Source: Salinisphaera sp052044135 (lineage in GTDB: Bacteria > Pseudomonadota > Gammaproteobacteria > Nevskiales > Salinisphaeraceae). Taken from it: a stretch of 64,000 bases of DNA. The stretch is taken from the NCBI RefSeq assembly GCF_052044135.1, contig NZ_JBQDYF010000009.1, forward strand, positions 1 to 64,000, written 5' to 3'. A program made the position numbers and the translations under genes. Shown piece after piece: positions 1-8,956 of the stretch (positions are counted from its first letter, which is position 1; each line of letters opens with the position of its first letter). Below the pieces are notes generated by a model. It had not been told where the DNA came from and ran no database searches. It was given only the letters and a program-made list of their open reading frames with translations.

Positions 1-23
1 TCGACGGATTTGCGGTCTCCAAC

Positions 24-93
24 GCGGCACGTGTACGAAACGGCAACAGGCCCTAACCGAAAAATCATCTATTTTTGTGCCGGGTTAATAACT
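24..93 (+). repeat. Intergenic repeat, copy A
   Basis: This segment lies at the 3' end of recQ and includes its stop codon. It contains GAAACGGCAACAGGCCCTAA followed by an AT-rich element reading CGAAAAATCATCTATTT and ending GTGCCGGGTTAATA. The first part recurs near 30362-30374 and 53275-53293. The second part recurs inverted at 30101-30140 with only a few mismatches. Function is unknown. It is probably a short dispersed intergenic repeat. The 5' limit is uncertain because the window begins close by. Confidence 0.55.
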
Positions 94-1890
94 CACATGT
101 TGCGCTATGGTCTCGACGAACGCGCGGCCATAAGCGTCGCGTTTCTTTTCGCCCACGCCCGGCACATCCGACAACTCGGCGACATCGGTGGGCCGCCGCG
201 CAAGCATCTCGCGCAGCGTGGCATCATGGAAGATCACGTAGGGCGGCACATCCTGCTCGCGCGCCAACTCCAGCCGCAGCGCCCGCAATGCCTCCCAGAG
301 CGGCTCATCCTCGATCTCGATCGGCGGCAGCGCCTTCCTGACCGCCCGGCGCGAGCGTTTGCCGCTGCGATCCACCCGCAGCTCCAGCGTTTGCTCGCCG
401 CGGAGCAACTCGCGACAGCCGGTGGCCAGTTGGAGGCCACCGTAGGCCTGCTCGACGTGAATATAGCCGAGCGCAATCAGTTGCCGCATGATCGAACGCC
501 ACTGCTTGGCCGAAAGATCGTCGCCGATCCCGGCTGTCGACAGCGCGTCATGCCCGAGCTCGCGCGCGCGATCCGAGTGTGCGCCGCGCAGATGATCCAC
601 GACATAGCCCGTACCGAAGCGTTGGCCGGTGCGATATATCGCCGATAGCGCCATGCGCGCATAGCGGGTGGCGTCATAGGTTTCCGGCGGATTGAGACAG
701 GTGTCACAGTTGCCGCAGGCGGTCTCGCATTGCTCGCCGAAATAACCGAGCAGGTTGATACGTCGGCAGCTGGCGATTTCGCAGTATGCGAGCATCGCAT
801 CCAGCTTGGCCCGCTCGACCCGCTTGCGGTCTTCGGCGGCTGCGCCCTGCTCGATCATGCGGCGCCGCTGTACGGCATCGCCGAGCCCGTAGAGCATCCA
901 GGCCGTCGCGGGTTCGCCGTCGCGACCGGCTCGACCGGTTTCCTGATAATAGGCTTCGATGCTGGCCGGCAGATCGAGATGCGCCACGAATCGCACGTCG
1001 GGCTTGTCGATGCCCATGCCAAAGGCGACCGTCGCACAGATGATCACGCCTTCCTCGCGTAGAAACCGCGACTGGTGATGCTCGCGCATGGCCGGCGACA
1101 GACCGGCGTGATAGGGCAACGCCGTATGGCCGGCGCGCGTCATCCACTCGGCGGTGTCCTCGACCTTGCGCCGCGACAGACAATACACAATGCCGGCCTG
1201 CCCGGGATGCTCGCGCTCGATGAAGTCGGCGAGTTGTTGTTTGGCGTTGCCGCGCTCGGCCACCCGGTACTGAATGTTCGGCCGATCGAAGCTGTGCAGA
1301 TAACGCGCCGCGTCTTCCAACGCCAGACGCTCGATGATTTCCGCCCGCGTCGGCAGATCGGCGGTCGCGGTGAGGGCCATGCGCGGCACATCCGGAAACT
1401 GCTCGGCCAATGCTGCGAGCTGGCGATATTCCGGCCGAAAGTCGTGCCCCCACTGCGATACGCAATGCGCCTCGTCGATGGCGAACAGCGCGATCGACGA
1501 ACGCTGCAGGAGATTCAGCATGCGCGGCTGGAGCAGTCGTTCCGGCGCGACATAGACGATATCCAGGGCGCCGCTGGCGACATCGCGTTCGATCGCGGCC
1601 TGCGATGCGGCGTCGAGGGTGGAATTCAGATAGGCCGCCGCCACACCCAATTGCCGCAATGCCGCCACCTGATCCGCCATCAATGCGATCAACGGCGACA
1701 CCACCACCGCGACCCCCGGACGCACCAGCGCCGGGATCTGATAGCACAACGATTTGCCGCCGCCGGTGGGCATCAGCACCAGGGCATCGCCGCCGTCGAC
1801 GACGTGCGCGATGATATCGGCCTGTTGCCCGCGGAACGCGCTGTAGCCGAAAACCGACGTCAGCACCGATTGCGCCGAGCGCGCTGCCAC
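85..1890 (-). CDS. recQ: ATP-dependent DNA helicase RecQ
   Basis: RecQ unwinds DNA 3'-5' in the RecF recombination and fork-repair pathways. The 601-residue protein has the usual bacterial length. Walker A is PTGGGKS (about 41-47) and the motif II DEAH box is at about 140-143, followed by CVSQWGHDFRPEY, the RecQ aromatic-rich loop. Motif VI region reads QETGRAGRDG. A four-cysteine zinc site (CRRINLLGYFGEQC...CGNCDTC) precedes the winged helix, and a C-terminal HRDC domain ends the protein. The start is GTG, two bases after the stop of the upstream hemolysin III gene, which suggests translational coupling. No other in-frame start fits before motif I. The stop codon lies inside an intergenic repeat. 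Confidence 0.96.
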   Translation of the reverse strand: MAARSAQSVLTSVFGYSAFRGQQADIIAHVVDGGDALVLMPTGGGKSLCYQIPALVRPGVAVVVSPLIALMADQVAALRQLGVAAAYLNSTLDAASQAAIERDVASGALDIVYVAPERLLQPRMLNLLQRSSIALFAIDEAHCVSQWGHDFRPEYRQLAALAEQFPDVPRMALTATADLPTRAEIIERLALEDAARYLHSFDRPNIQYRVAERGNAKQQLADFIEREHPGQAGIVYCLSRRKVEDTAEWMTRAGHTALPYHAGLSPAMREHHQSRFLREEGVIICATVAFGMGIDKPDVRFVAHLDLPASIEAYYQETGRAGRDGEPATAWMLYGLGDAVQRRRMIEQGAAAEDRKRVERAKLDAMLAYCEIASCRRINLLGYFGEQCETACGNCDTCLNPPETYDATRYARMALSAIYRTGQRFGTGYVVDHLRGAHSDRARELGHDALSTAGIGDDLSAKQWRSIMRQLIALGYIHVEQAYGGLQLATGCRELLRGEQTLELRVDRSGKRSRRAVRKALPPIEIEDEPLWEALRALRLELAREQDVPPYVIFHDATLREMLARRPTDVAELSDVPGVGEKKRDAYGRAFVETIAQHVSY

Positions 1891-1892
1891 GA

Positions 1893-2594
1893 TCAGGACG
1901 TCTGGCTCAGGGCGGCCGCCGACGGGGCCAGCGGGATCACGTAGAACAACACCGCGAAGAAGTGACAGGCGCTACCGGCGATCACGAACACGTGCCATAT
2001 GGCGTGGTTGTACGGCATGCGGTCCCAGGCGTAGAAGACCACGCCGACGGTATAGGCCACGCCGCCTGCCAGCAAAAGCCAGATGCCGCCGGGTGCTACG
2101 TTCTCGAGCAGCGGGCGGATCACCAGCACTACAGTCCAGCCCATGGCGACATAGAACGAGGTGGACAGATAACGCACATGCCGCAGCGATGTGGTCTTGA
2201 TGACGACGCCGGCGAGTCCGAGCGCCCAGACCAGACCCAACAGGCTCCAGCCCCACACACCACGTAGATTGACCAGCGTGAACGGCGTGTATGTCCCGGC
2301 GATGAGAAAATAGATCGCCAGGTGATCGATCACCCGGAGCACGCCCTTTGCCCGCGGCGGCGCGATGCTGTGATACAGCGTCGACGCCAGATGGGAGAAA
2401 ATCAGGCTGGTGCCGAAGATGGATACCGCGACGATATGCCAGACCGTGCCATACAGCGCGGCATAAACCACCAGGATAACCATTCCCGCGATCGACAACG
2501 CCGTGCCGATGCCCGACGTGACGGCGTTGGCGATCTCTTCGCCCAGGGTATAGCCGCTGCTGTTCACCCGCGGCCCGGATTGCACGCTGCTCAT
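1893..2594 (-). CDS. Hemolysin III / TrhA-family membrane protein
   Basis: An integral membrane protein of 233 residues with about seven hydrophobic segments, typical of the HlyIII/YqfA (PAQR-like) family. Conserved features are the early segment HLASTLYHS with the family's Ser/His residues, HLAIYFLIAGTYTPF, and the C-terminal YNHAIWHVFVIAGSACHF, whose histidines match the family metal site. The ORF is open 45 bases further upstream, but the ATG beginning MSSVQSG fits the family N-terminus better. It is immediately followed by recQ on the same strand. Substrate and physiological role are not known for most members of this family. In E. coli the homologue is linked to membrane energetics and lipid homeostasis. 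Confidence 0.88.
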   Translation of the reverse strand: MSSVQSGPRVNSSGYTLGEEIANAVTSGIGTALSIAGMVILVVYAALYGTVWHIVAVSIFGTSLIFSHLASTLYHSIAPPRAKGVLRVIDHLAIYFLIAGTYTPFTLVNLRGVWGWSLLGLVWALGLAGVVIKTTSLRHVRYLSTSFYVAMGWTVVLVIRPLLENVAPGGIWLLLAGGVAYTVGVVFYAWDRMPYNHAIWHVFVIAGSACHFFAVLFYVIPLAPSAAALSQTS

Positions 2595-2650
2595 GGCGCG
2601 TATTGTGCCACGCCCGAACCGCTTTCGCGGTACGGGCATGGCCCCGGCCG

Positions 2651-4924
2651 CTATTGGCTAGCCGCCCGCGCCATCCCCGGGTCGTGCCCGTCGTACGCGT
2701 TGTCGTCATGACGCGACAGGCTGTCGCGGTAATAGTCCGCCTGATCGAACACATCCACCTGGATGGCGGCCAGGCGGGCGGTTTCGGCGTCGCGGATGCG
2801 TTGCGCCTCGTCCGCCGAGATGATCCCGGCGGCCAGCGCGGGCTCGATCGCCGCGACCACGTCCGGAGCGCTGATCTTGCCGTGACGCATCGCCTTTTTC
2901 ACCCGCATCTGTGGCTCGGCCGATTCACTCACCAGGCGCCAGGCATGCAGCAACCGCCCCATGCCCGGCTCGTCGTCGCGCGGCGACCCCAGGCCGCCGA
3001 GGGCGATGCGCTGATACTGTTCGCCCGGCGTCTGGATGGCCGCCGCGACACGGCGATCCTCGGCATCGCCCGGCCCGCTAGACAGCGGATTGATCTTGAG
3101 GAAAAACCGGCCCGGATAACGCAGCATCCAGCCCACCACGGGCGTATCGAAGTTGGCGTAGATCCCCTCGAACGCGCGCTGGATTTCCAGCAGGCAGTAT
3201 TTGAGCGCCCAATGAACGACCGGCAGATCCTCCTTCCTGGCGCCCTCGGCATGGAAACGGCGCAGCGTGGTCACCCCGAACACCATCCAGGACAAGGCAT
3301 CCGCGAAGCGGCCGGACAGCTGCCCGCGTTGCTTGAGCTTGCCGCCCACGCAAAACATCGCCAGATCGGTGAGCAGCGCAAAACGCGTCGACGCCCAGCC
3401 GAGTTTCTTGAAATAGCGCGCGGTCTCGTCCGCCACCGGCGCCTTGACCGTCGCCCCGCGGGTGAGGCCGCGGACCACCCCGCGGCCGACGTTGGCGATG
3501 GCGTGGCCCGTCCAGCCCAGCAGCGCCTTGCGGAATGCGCGCACATCCTTGTTTTCGAGCGCGCCCAGCGTCGCCAGCGCATAGGGATGGCAACGCACTG
3601 CCCCCTGTCCGAAGATCATCAGCGTCCGTGTGAGGATGTTCGCGCCTTCCACGGTGACACTCACCGGGGCCGAGATATAAGCTGATCCGAGAATATTGTT
3701 CGGGCCCTGCATCACGCCGGCGCCGGCCATGACATCCATGCCATCGATCAGCAGCTGTTGTCCCAGCTCGGTGGTCTGCTGCTTGAGAATGGCCGAGACC
3801 ACCGGCGGGTGATGCCCGGCATCGACCCCCGCGCACACGTACACCCGCGACGATTCGAGCACATAGGCCAGGGCCGCGGTGCGCGCGACCTTGGCGGTCA
3901 CACCCTCCATCCAGCCAATCGGGATGCCGAACTGTTCGCGCACCATGCTGTACGGCCCCACCGCGGCGGCCGCCGCCTTGGCCGAAGCCACGCCCCCGGC
4001 GGGCAGCGAAACCGCCCGTCCGCCGCCAAGCTGCTCCATGAGCATGCGCCAGCCCTGCCCCGCCTGCGCCGGGCCGCCGATGATGTTATCGGCCGGGACC
4101 ACCACATCCTCGCCGTGGATCGGGCCGTTGTCGAACGGCCCGATCGGCAGGTGGTGATCGCCCAGGCGCAGACCTGGCGTGCCTTTTTCCAGCAGGACCA
4201 CCGTAATGCCGGGCTGCTCGCCGCCACCCAGCAGGTTGTCCGGGTCATGCAGCTGGCAGGCCAGACTCACCAGATTGGCGACCGGCGCCAGGGTGATATA
4301 GCGCTTGGTGAAATTCAGGCGCAGCTTGAGCTGGCCGTCGTCCGCCTTGAACACGACCGCCTCGGCCCGAATCGAGGCAGCATCCGACCCCGCTGTCGGT
4401 TCGGTCAGGCCGAAGCACGGCACGAACTCGCCGCTGGCGAGTTTCGGCAGGTAATGAGATTTCTGTGCCGCGGTGCCATAGCCGATCAACAACTCGGCCG
4501 CTCCCAGTGTGTTGGGGATGACCACGAGCGTGCCCACCGGCCCGAGCTGCGCAGTCTTCATCATGACGGCGCTACGCCCCAGGGTGGAAAACCCGGAACC
4601 GCCGTATGCCTTCGGGATGATCAGCCCGAAGAAACCCTGCTCGCGCAGGAACGCCCAGATTTCATCCGGGACGCGACGGGTGTTGTGCAGTTCCCAGTGA
4701 TCCACTCGCCGTAACAGCTCCTCGACCGGCCCGTCCAGAAAAGCCTGCTCCTCCGGTGGCAGCGCCGGATAGGCTTCCTGCATCATTGAGTGGAAATCTG
4801 GATTACCTGAAAACAACTCGCCGTCGATCCAGACCGAGCCGGCGTTGAGCGCCTGACGTTCGGTATCGGAGATGCGCGGGAGCACTTTAGCCTTGTCCAG
4901 CTTGTTGAGGATCATCGAAAACAT
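2651..4924 (-). CDS. fadE: Acyl-CoA dehydrogenase, FadE type
   Basis: Flavoprotein catalysing the first oxidation step of fatty-acid beta-oxidation. The 757-residue length and extra C-terminal domain are characteristic of FadE-type enzymes rather than the ~380-residue acyl-CoA dehydrogenases. The N-terminal segment contains IIPKAYGGSGFS and the FAD/substrate motif CFGLTEPTAGSDAAS. The central C-terminal dehydrogenase domain includes QFGIPIGWMEGV. The last ~250 residues form the FadE-specific C-terminal region. It is transcribed away from a TetR-family regulator across a 263-base gap, so that regulator is the likely controller. A candidate promoter (TTGGAA-17-TAAGCT) lies about 85 bases upstream of the start. 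The first ATG of the ORF follows a weak Shine-Dalgarno. Confidence 0.93.
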   Translation of the reverse strand: MFSMILNKLDKAKVLPRISDTERQALNAGSVWIDGELFSGNPDFHSMMQEAYPALPPEEQAFLDGPVEELLRRVDHWELHNTRRVPDEIWAFLREQGFFGLIIPKAYGGSGFSTLGRSAVMMKTAQLGPVGTLVVIPNTLGAAELLIGYGTAAQKSHYLPKLASGEFVPCFGLTEPTAGSDAASIRAEAVVFKADDGQLKLRLNFTKRYITLAPVANLVSLACQLHDPDNLLGGGEQPGITVVLLEKGTPGLRLGDHHLPIGPFDNGPIHGEDVVVPADNIIGGPAQAGQGWRMLMEQLGGGRAVSLPAGGVASAKAAAAAVGPYSMVREQFGIPIGWMEGVTAKVARTAALAYVLESSRVYVCAGVDAGHHPPVVSAILKQQTTELGQQLLIDGMDVMAGAGVMQGPNNILGSAYISAPVSVTVEGANILTRTLMIFGQGAVRCHPYALATLGALENKDVRAFRKALLGWTGHAIANVGRGVVRGLTRGATVKAPVADETARYFKKLGWASTRFALLTDLAMFCVGGKLKQRGQLSGRFADALSWMVFGVTTLRRFHAEGARKEDLPVVHWALKYCLLEIQRAFEGIYANFDTPVVGWMLRYPGRFFLKINPLSSGPGDAEDRRVAAAIQTPGEQYQRIALGGLGSPRDDEPGMGRLLHAWRLVSESAEPQMRVKKAMRHGKISAPDVVAAIEPALAAGIISADEAQRIRDAETARLAAIQVDVFDQADYYRDSLSRHDDNAYDGHDPGMARAASQ

Positions 4925-5007
4925 GCGATTCTCCGGGCTTTATTGCACGGCAGTACAAAACGATTGCGCCTGGCGACAGGCCGCGCACGCGGGTAGACAT
5001 TGATCTC

Positions 5008-5036
5008 AGCTTAGCTCGACTCGCGTCATGTTCCAA
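5008..5036 (-). promoter_or_regulatory. Candidate sigma-70 promoter of fadE
   Basis: On the minus strand TTGGAA (5036-5031) and TAAGCT (5013-5008) are separated by 17 bases. The near-dyad AGCTTAGCT (5008-5016) overlaps the -10 hexamer and could be an operator for the divergent TetR protein. Seen by eye only. Confidence 0.4.
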
Positions 5037-5061
5037 CAATAATAAAAATTACTATTTTCAT

Positions 5062-5092
5062 TTGACCCGTCCGCCATATCCTGACTGATTAT
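5062..5092 (+). promoter_or_regulatory. Candidate promoter of the tetR-family gene
   Basis: TTGACC (5062-5067) is a good -35, followed after 19 bases by GATTAT (5087-5092), a weak -10 at non-optimal spacing. It sits in an unusually AT-rich stretch of the fadE/tetR intergenic region, about 95 bases before the GTG start. Confidence 0.3.
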
Positions 5093-5187
5093 CATTGCGC
5101 GCAATTATCGAGACGATTAGACATGATTGGGAGAGGAATGATGCAGTGGTAAAGTCGCTGCTTTGTTTCGTGTAACAGGTATTACTG

Positions 5188-5871
5188 GTGATCGAGCGCT
5201 ATCCAAAGACAACAATCGAGCGTGAAAAAGCCCTGGCCCAGATCGATCCGGAAACCCGTCATCGCATCGAGGATGCCGCGCGGGTGCTGTTCGCGGAACG
5301 GGAATTCCATCGGGTCAAGTTGATCGACGTCGCCAAGCACGCCCGCATCAGCCTGCAGACGCTGTACAAGTATTACGGCAGCAAGGAAACCGTGCTGTTC
5401 GCGAGTCTCGACACCTGGCTGTCGATCCTGGCCCGTCGCATGATCGATCACCTGCAGGGAATCGAGAACTTTCGCGACCGGCTGCGCAAGGTGTTCTGGG
5501 TGTTGCTCGATTACTTCGAGCGCAACCCGGAAGTCGCCCAGATCATCCTGAGTTCGGTATATCTGAATACCTGGCGCGAGGACGATACATTTCGTCAGCC
5601 CCAGCTCATGTCGGTGTTTCTCGGTGTAATCGAGGAAGGCCGTCGGGCCGGCATCCTGACTTCCGCCGTGGACGAGGTCGAGATCTCGGACTTCATCTGG
5701 GGCGTGGCCAATCGCAACGTGGCGATGTGGCTCATGCGCGGGCGCAAGTACGGGCTGGCCGAACGCGCGCCCGTGCTGTTCAACATGATATGGCGGGGAA
5801 TTGCCAGCGATCCCGCGCTTGCCGAAACCCTAGATATCGAAATGGAACCGCGGCCGATGACAACGCGCTGA
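5188..5871 (+). CDS. TetR/AcrR-family transcriptional regulator
   Basis: A 227-residue one-component regulator. The N-terminal TetR helix-turn-helix spans about residues 22-70: RIEDAARVLFAEREFHRV, then LIDVAKHARISLQTLYKYYG with the recognition helix, then SKETVLFASL. The C-terminal ~150 residues are a ligand-binding/dimerisation domain with no recognisable ligand signature. The start is GTG. The only upstream ATGs (near 5139) run into a stop within a few codons. It is divergent from fadE, so an acyl-CoA or fatty-acid-responsive repressor role is inferred, as in other TetR-fadE pairs. Its target was not tested. Confidence 0.88.
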   Translation: MIERYPKTTIEREKALAQIDPETRHRIEDAARVLFAEREFHRVKLIDVAKHARISLQTLYKYYGSKETVLFASLDTWLSILARRMIDHLQGIENFRDRLRKVFWVLLDYFERNPEVAQIILSSVYLNTWREDDTFRQPQLMSVFLGVIEEGRRAGILTSAVDEVEISDFIWGVANRNVAMWLMRGRKYGLAERAPVLFNMIWRGIASDPALAETLDIEMEPRPMTTR

Positions 5872-5880
5872 ATCGCGTTG

Positions 5881-5915
5881 GGCACGGCCGGCGTCCGCTG
5901 CGCAGGGCCCGTGCC
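5881..5915. terminator. Possible bidirectional hairpin between convergent genes
   Basis: GGCACGG (5881-5887) pairs with CCGTGCC (5909-5915), with a further GCG/CGC pairing inside. It lies in the 76-base gap between the tetR-family gene and convergent pilZ. There is no U-tract, so intrinsic termination is uncertain. Confidence 0.3.
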
Positions 5916-5947
5916 AACGTCTCGGATCTGCCGTGGGATAACCCGGT

Positions 5948-6310
5948 CTAAAGCGTGTGCGTCGGCCGCTCGCTTTCGAGCTGCCCCGCCAGCAGCGTTT
6001 CGATACGTTGCTGAATCTTGATCCCGTCCGGCTCGGCAAACTGCACCCCGATGCCGGGCGGGCGCTGCGTACCCGGAAGCGACACCCACACGATCCGTCC
6101 GGCCACGGTCACGCGTTCGTCCTGCTCCTTGAGATGGAGCAGGAGAAAGACTTCCGCGCCCAGATCGAAATGCATGTCCAGCAGGTGCGGCTGGCCCACG
6201 AAAAGCCCGCCGTTGCGGATGAAGGGCATGTACGCCTCGTACAGCGCGCGGTTGCTGGGCACGTCGAAACGTACGATGCCGGATTGTCCGGCGATATTAT
6301 TATCGCTCAT
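5948..6310 (-). CDS. pilZ: Type IV pilus assembly protein PilZ
   Basis: A 120-residue single-domain PilZ protein, the founding type needed for type IV pilus biogenesis. It has the beta-barrel segment IRNGGLFVG and the C-terminal PGIGVQFAE. The canonical c-di-GMP-binding RxxxR and (D/N)xSxxG motifs are not evident, as expected for PilZ proper, which works through partners such as PilB/FimX rather than by binding c-di-GMP. It is last in a tightly packed operon. Its ATG overlaps the holB stop by four bases (ATGA). This holB-pilZ linkage is standard in gammaproteobacteria and supports the name. Confidence 0.92.
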   Translation of the reverse strand: MSDNNIAGQSGIVRFDVPSNRALYEAYMPFIRNGGLFVGQPHLLDMHFDLGAEVFLLLHLKEQDERVTVAGRIVWVSLPGTQRPPGIGVQFAEPDGIKIQQRIETLLAGQLESERPTHTL

Positions 6311-7305
6311 GGCGTGTCGATGGCCTCGGCGACATACTGGCTGAGTTCGATGAATACAGACTCTACCACCAGTCGCCAGTCGGCGTTGGTCTCGGCCGTC
6401 CGGGCGACGTCGGATACGCGTCGGCTCCAGGCTTCGAGGCGCCGCGGCCCCAGCCGGCGGGCGGCCTGGGCCAGGCCCGAGTCGAGGCTTGGCGAATCGG
6501 CCCCGAGCGCGGCCAACAGCAAATCATTGCAGCGTCGGTAGAGCCAGTCGACCCACAACCGGCGTTCGGCCTCGTGGGCACGTTCGGCAACGCTGACCGG
6601 ATTGGCGCGACGGGCCAGCAGCCGTGCCAGATCCCTGTCCCACTGCTCGACCAGAGGCTGGGCGCCGGCGTCGTGACGGGCCCGCAGTGCAAGCGGCGTA
6701 CGCAGGCTGTCGTCGTCGGCGCGGCTGGCGTCGAAATCCTGGCCGGCCAGCCAGGCACGCGCGGTATCCGGCGCGGCCGCCGGCACGGTCCAGATCTGGC
6801 ATCGGCTGCGGATGGTCGGCAATAATGCCGACACGCGATCGCTGATGAGCACGATATGACAGCCTGCCGGTGGCTCCTCCAGTGTCTTGAGCAGACTGTT
6901 GGCGGCACTGGTGGATAACGAATCGGCCGGGTCGATCCACCCGATGCGCCCGGTCGAATACTGTGGCGTGAGATGCAGCGCGTGCGAGAATCGACGGACC
7001 TGTGCCACCTTGATCGCCTTGCCCGTATCCTCCGGCGTGAGCCGAGAAATATCCGGGTGTGTGGCCGCCGCACGCTGGCGGCACCCCGCGCATACGCCAC
7101 AGGCGTCGCCGTCGGCCGTACGCGCCCGGCAAAGCAATGCGGCGACCAAACGCCAGGCGAAGCGACGCTTGCCAACCCCCGGCGTGCCGGCGATCAGCAA
7201 CCCGTGCGCGACGCGGCCGGCCGCGAGCCCGGCTGCCATGTGTGCCCACATCGGATCGTGCCACGGCAGCTTGAGCGCCCTGTCGTCGACCGGGGTCACA
7301 GCCAT
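6307..7305 (-). CDS. holB: DNA polymerase III delta' subunit
   Basis: Clamp-loader subunit of 332 residues. The AAA+ N-terminal domain contains a P-loop-like GTPGVGKRR (about 41-49) and a zinc-binding cluster with several cysteines in CRARTADGDACGVCAGC. LLKTLEEPPAGCHIVLIS is the family-typical sensor region, and the SRC motif occurs in IRSRCQIW. The C-terminal part is more divergent, as usual. The gene overlaps tmk by ten bases upstream and pilZ by four bases downstream, consistent with one polycistronic transcript. Confidence 0.94.
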   Translation of the reverse strand: MAVTPVDDRALKLPWHDPMWAHMAAGLAAGRVAHGLLIAGTPGVGKRRFAWRLVAALLCRARTADGDACGVCAGCRQRAAATHPDISRLTPEDTGKAIKVAQVRRFSHALHLTPQYSTGRIGWIDPADSLSTSAANSLLKTLEEPPAGCHIVLISDRVSALLPTIRSRCQIWTVPAAAPDTARAWLAGQDFDASRADDDSLRTPLALRARHDAGAQPLVEQWDRDLARLLARRANPVSVAERAHEAERRLWVDWLYRRCNDLLLAALGADSPSLDSGLAQAARRLGPRRLEAWSRRVSDVARTAETNADWRLVVESVFIELSQYVAEAIDTP

Positions 7306-7931
7306 GCCTCGACGGCGTCGATCAGGGATTGCGATACGGTTTCCGGCGCCGCGGCAGCATCGATCACGGCATAACGCGCCGGCGCCAGACGCGCCCGTTC
7401 GAGATAGTTGGCGCGCACGCGCTCGTGGAACGCCAGCGTCTCCTGATCGAAGCGGTTGACTTCGCCCCGATTGCGCGCCCGGCTCAGGCCCTGCGCCACC
7501 GGCAGATCGAACAGCAATACGCCATCCGGGCGCCGCTCGCCCTGCACGAGGCGCTCGAGCGTGGCGACCGCGGTTTCGCCCAGACCCCGAGCAGCGCCCT
7601 GGTAGGCATAGCTGGCATCGGTGAAACGATCGCAGAGCACGATTTCGCCGGCCGCCAGCGCGGGTTCGATCACTTGTGCCAGATGCGCTGCGCGCGCGGC
7701 AAACATGAGCAGAAGTTCACTCATCGCCGGCATGGGCGCATCGTATTCGCCCATCAGGACGCCACGAATGGCTTCGCCGAGACGCGTTCCGCCCGGCTCG
7801 CGCGTGGTACGGACGGTATGGCCGGCCGCACGCAGATACGCGGCCAGATGACCGATCTGGGTCGACTTGCCGGCCCCCTCCCCGCCTTCGAAGGTGAATA
7901 GGCGCCCGGTGTGACTTCGGCCGTCGTTCAT
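7296..7931 (-). CDS. tmk: Thymidylate kinase
   Basis: Converts dTMP to dTDP. The 211 residues include the P-loop FEGGEGAGKSTQ, the dTMP-binding TREPGGTRLGE and the DRF segment followed by DASYAYQGAARGL. The LID region reads RARNRGEVNRFDQE. The gene overlaps mltG by four bases upstream and holB downstream. It carries all catalytic motifs at family length, so the identification is secure. Confidence 0.96.
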   Translation of the reverse strand: MNDGRSHTGRLFTFEGGEGAGKSTQIGHLAAYLRAAGHTVRTTREPGGTRLGEAIRGVLMGEYDAPMPAMSELLLMFAARAAHLAQVIEPALAAGEIVLCDRFTDASYAYQGAARGLGETAVATLERLVQGERRPDGVLLFDLPVAQGLSRARNRGEVNRFDQETLAFHERVRANYLERARLAPARYAVIDAAAAPETVSQSLIDAVEAWL

Positions 7932-8935
7932 GATCCACCGCCCAGCTGATATTTGCGCACCTCTCGATTGTGTTCGGCCAGCGTATCGGAGAACACAAGG
8001 GTGCCGTTGCCACGCGCGACGAAATACAACGCCTTGCCGTGGGCCGGGTGTAACGCGGCGCGAATGGAAGCGCGCGACGGCGAGGCAATCGGCGTCGGCG
8101 GCAGCCCCTTGCGTGTGTAGGTATTGTACGGCGTATCCCGTGTCAGGTCGGATTTGTGGATATCGCCGTCGTAATTGGGAATACCGTAGATCACGCTGGG
8201 ATCGGTCTGCAGCCGCATGCCCTTTTTCAATCGTCGATTGAATACGCCGGAGACCCGTGCACGCTCGGACGGCACGGCGGTCTCCTTCTCGATCAGCGAG
8301 GCCATGATCAATGCCTGATACGGCGTATGGATGGCCAGATCATCCGCCCGATCGGCCCAGGCTTTGTGCAGGAACCGCTGCATCGCGTTGTAGGCCCGCT
8401 TGAGAAACGCGACATCGCTCATGCCCCGGGGAAACATATAAGTATCCGGCATGAACCGGCCTTCCGCCTTCTGATCCGGATGGCCGAGCGCCGCCATGAT
8501 CTGCGCACTGGATTTGCCGCGAAGCGTGTGTTTGAGCGCGGGATCGTGGTTGACCGCCTGCATGATCTGTTTGAAGCGCCACCCCTCGACCAGCGTCAGG
8601 CGGTGCTGGCGGATCTTGCCCGATGCCAGGAGCGCGAGCAACTGGCGTGGATCCTGCTGCGCCGGCACCAGATACTCGCCGCTCTTGATGCTCGTTGCCT
8701 GGCCCGTGAGGCGTGCATAGAGCGACAGATAACGCGCGTCCCGCGCCCGCCGGATGATTTGCTTGCGGCGCAACTGATGGACGAGCGCGCGAAAACTCGT
8801 GCCCGGCGCCACCTCGATGAGCGCCGGCTGTGTATTCCCGAGTGGTTCGGTGAAAAAGCGTGCGACATCAGCCCCAAGAATGGCACCGGCCAGCAGGGCC
8901 GCCAGGACGAAACCGTAGACAAGACGCAGGAACAC
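7928..8935 (-). CDS. mltG: Endolytic murein transglycosylase MltG
   Basis: Membrane-anchored endolytic transglycosylase that cleaves nascent glycan strands and limits their length. An N-terminal TM segment (about 5-24) is followed by a LysM-like region and the catalytic YceG domain. The motif MASLIEKETAVPSERARV carries the catalytic glutamate (E218), and NTYTRKGLPPTPIASPSRAS is the conserved substrate loop. The start is GTG, 21 bases after pabC, and the stop overlaps tmk by four bases. The pabC-mltG-tmk-holB order matches many gammaproteobacteria. Confidence 0.95.
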   Translation of the reverse strand: MFLRLVYGFVLAALLAGAILGADVARFFTEPLGNTQPALIEVAPGTSFRALVHQLRRKQIIRRARDARYLSLYARLTGQATSIKSGEYLVPAQQDPRQLLALLASGKIRQHRLTLVEGWRFKQIMQAVNHDPALKHTLRGKSSAQIMAALGHPDQKAEGRFMPDTYMFPRGMSDVAFLKRAYNAMQRFLHKAWADRADDLAIHTPYQALIMASLIEKETAVPSERARVSGVFNRRLKKGMRLQTDPSVIYGIPNYDGDIHKSDLTRDTPYNTYTRKGLPPTPIASPSRASIRAALHPAHGKALYFVARGNGTLVFSDTLAEHNREVRKYQLGGGS

Positions 8936-8956
8936 GGGCGTCGCAACTCCTTGAAA

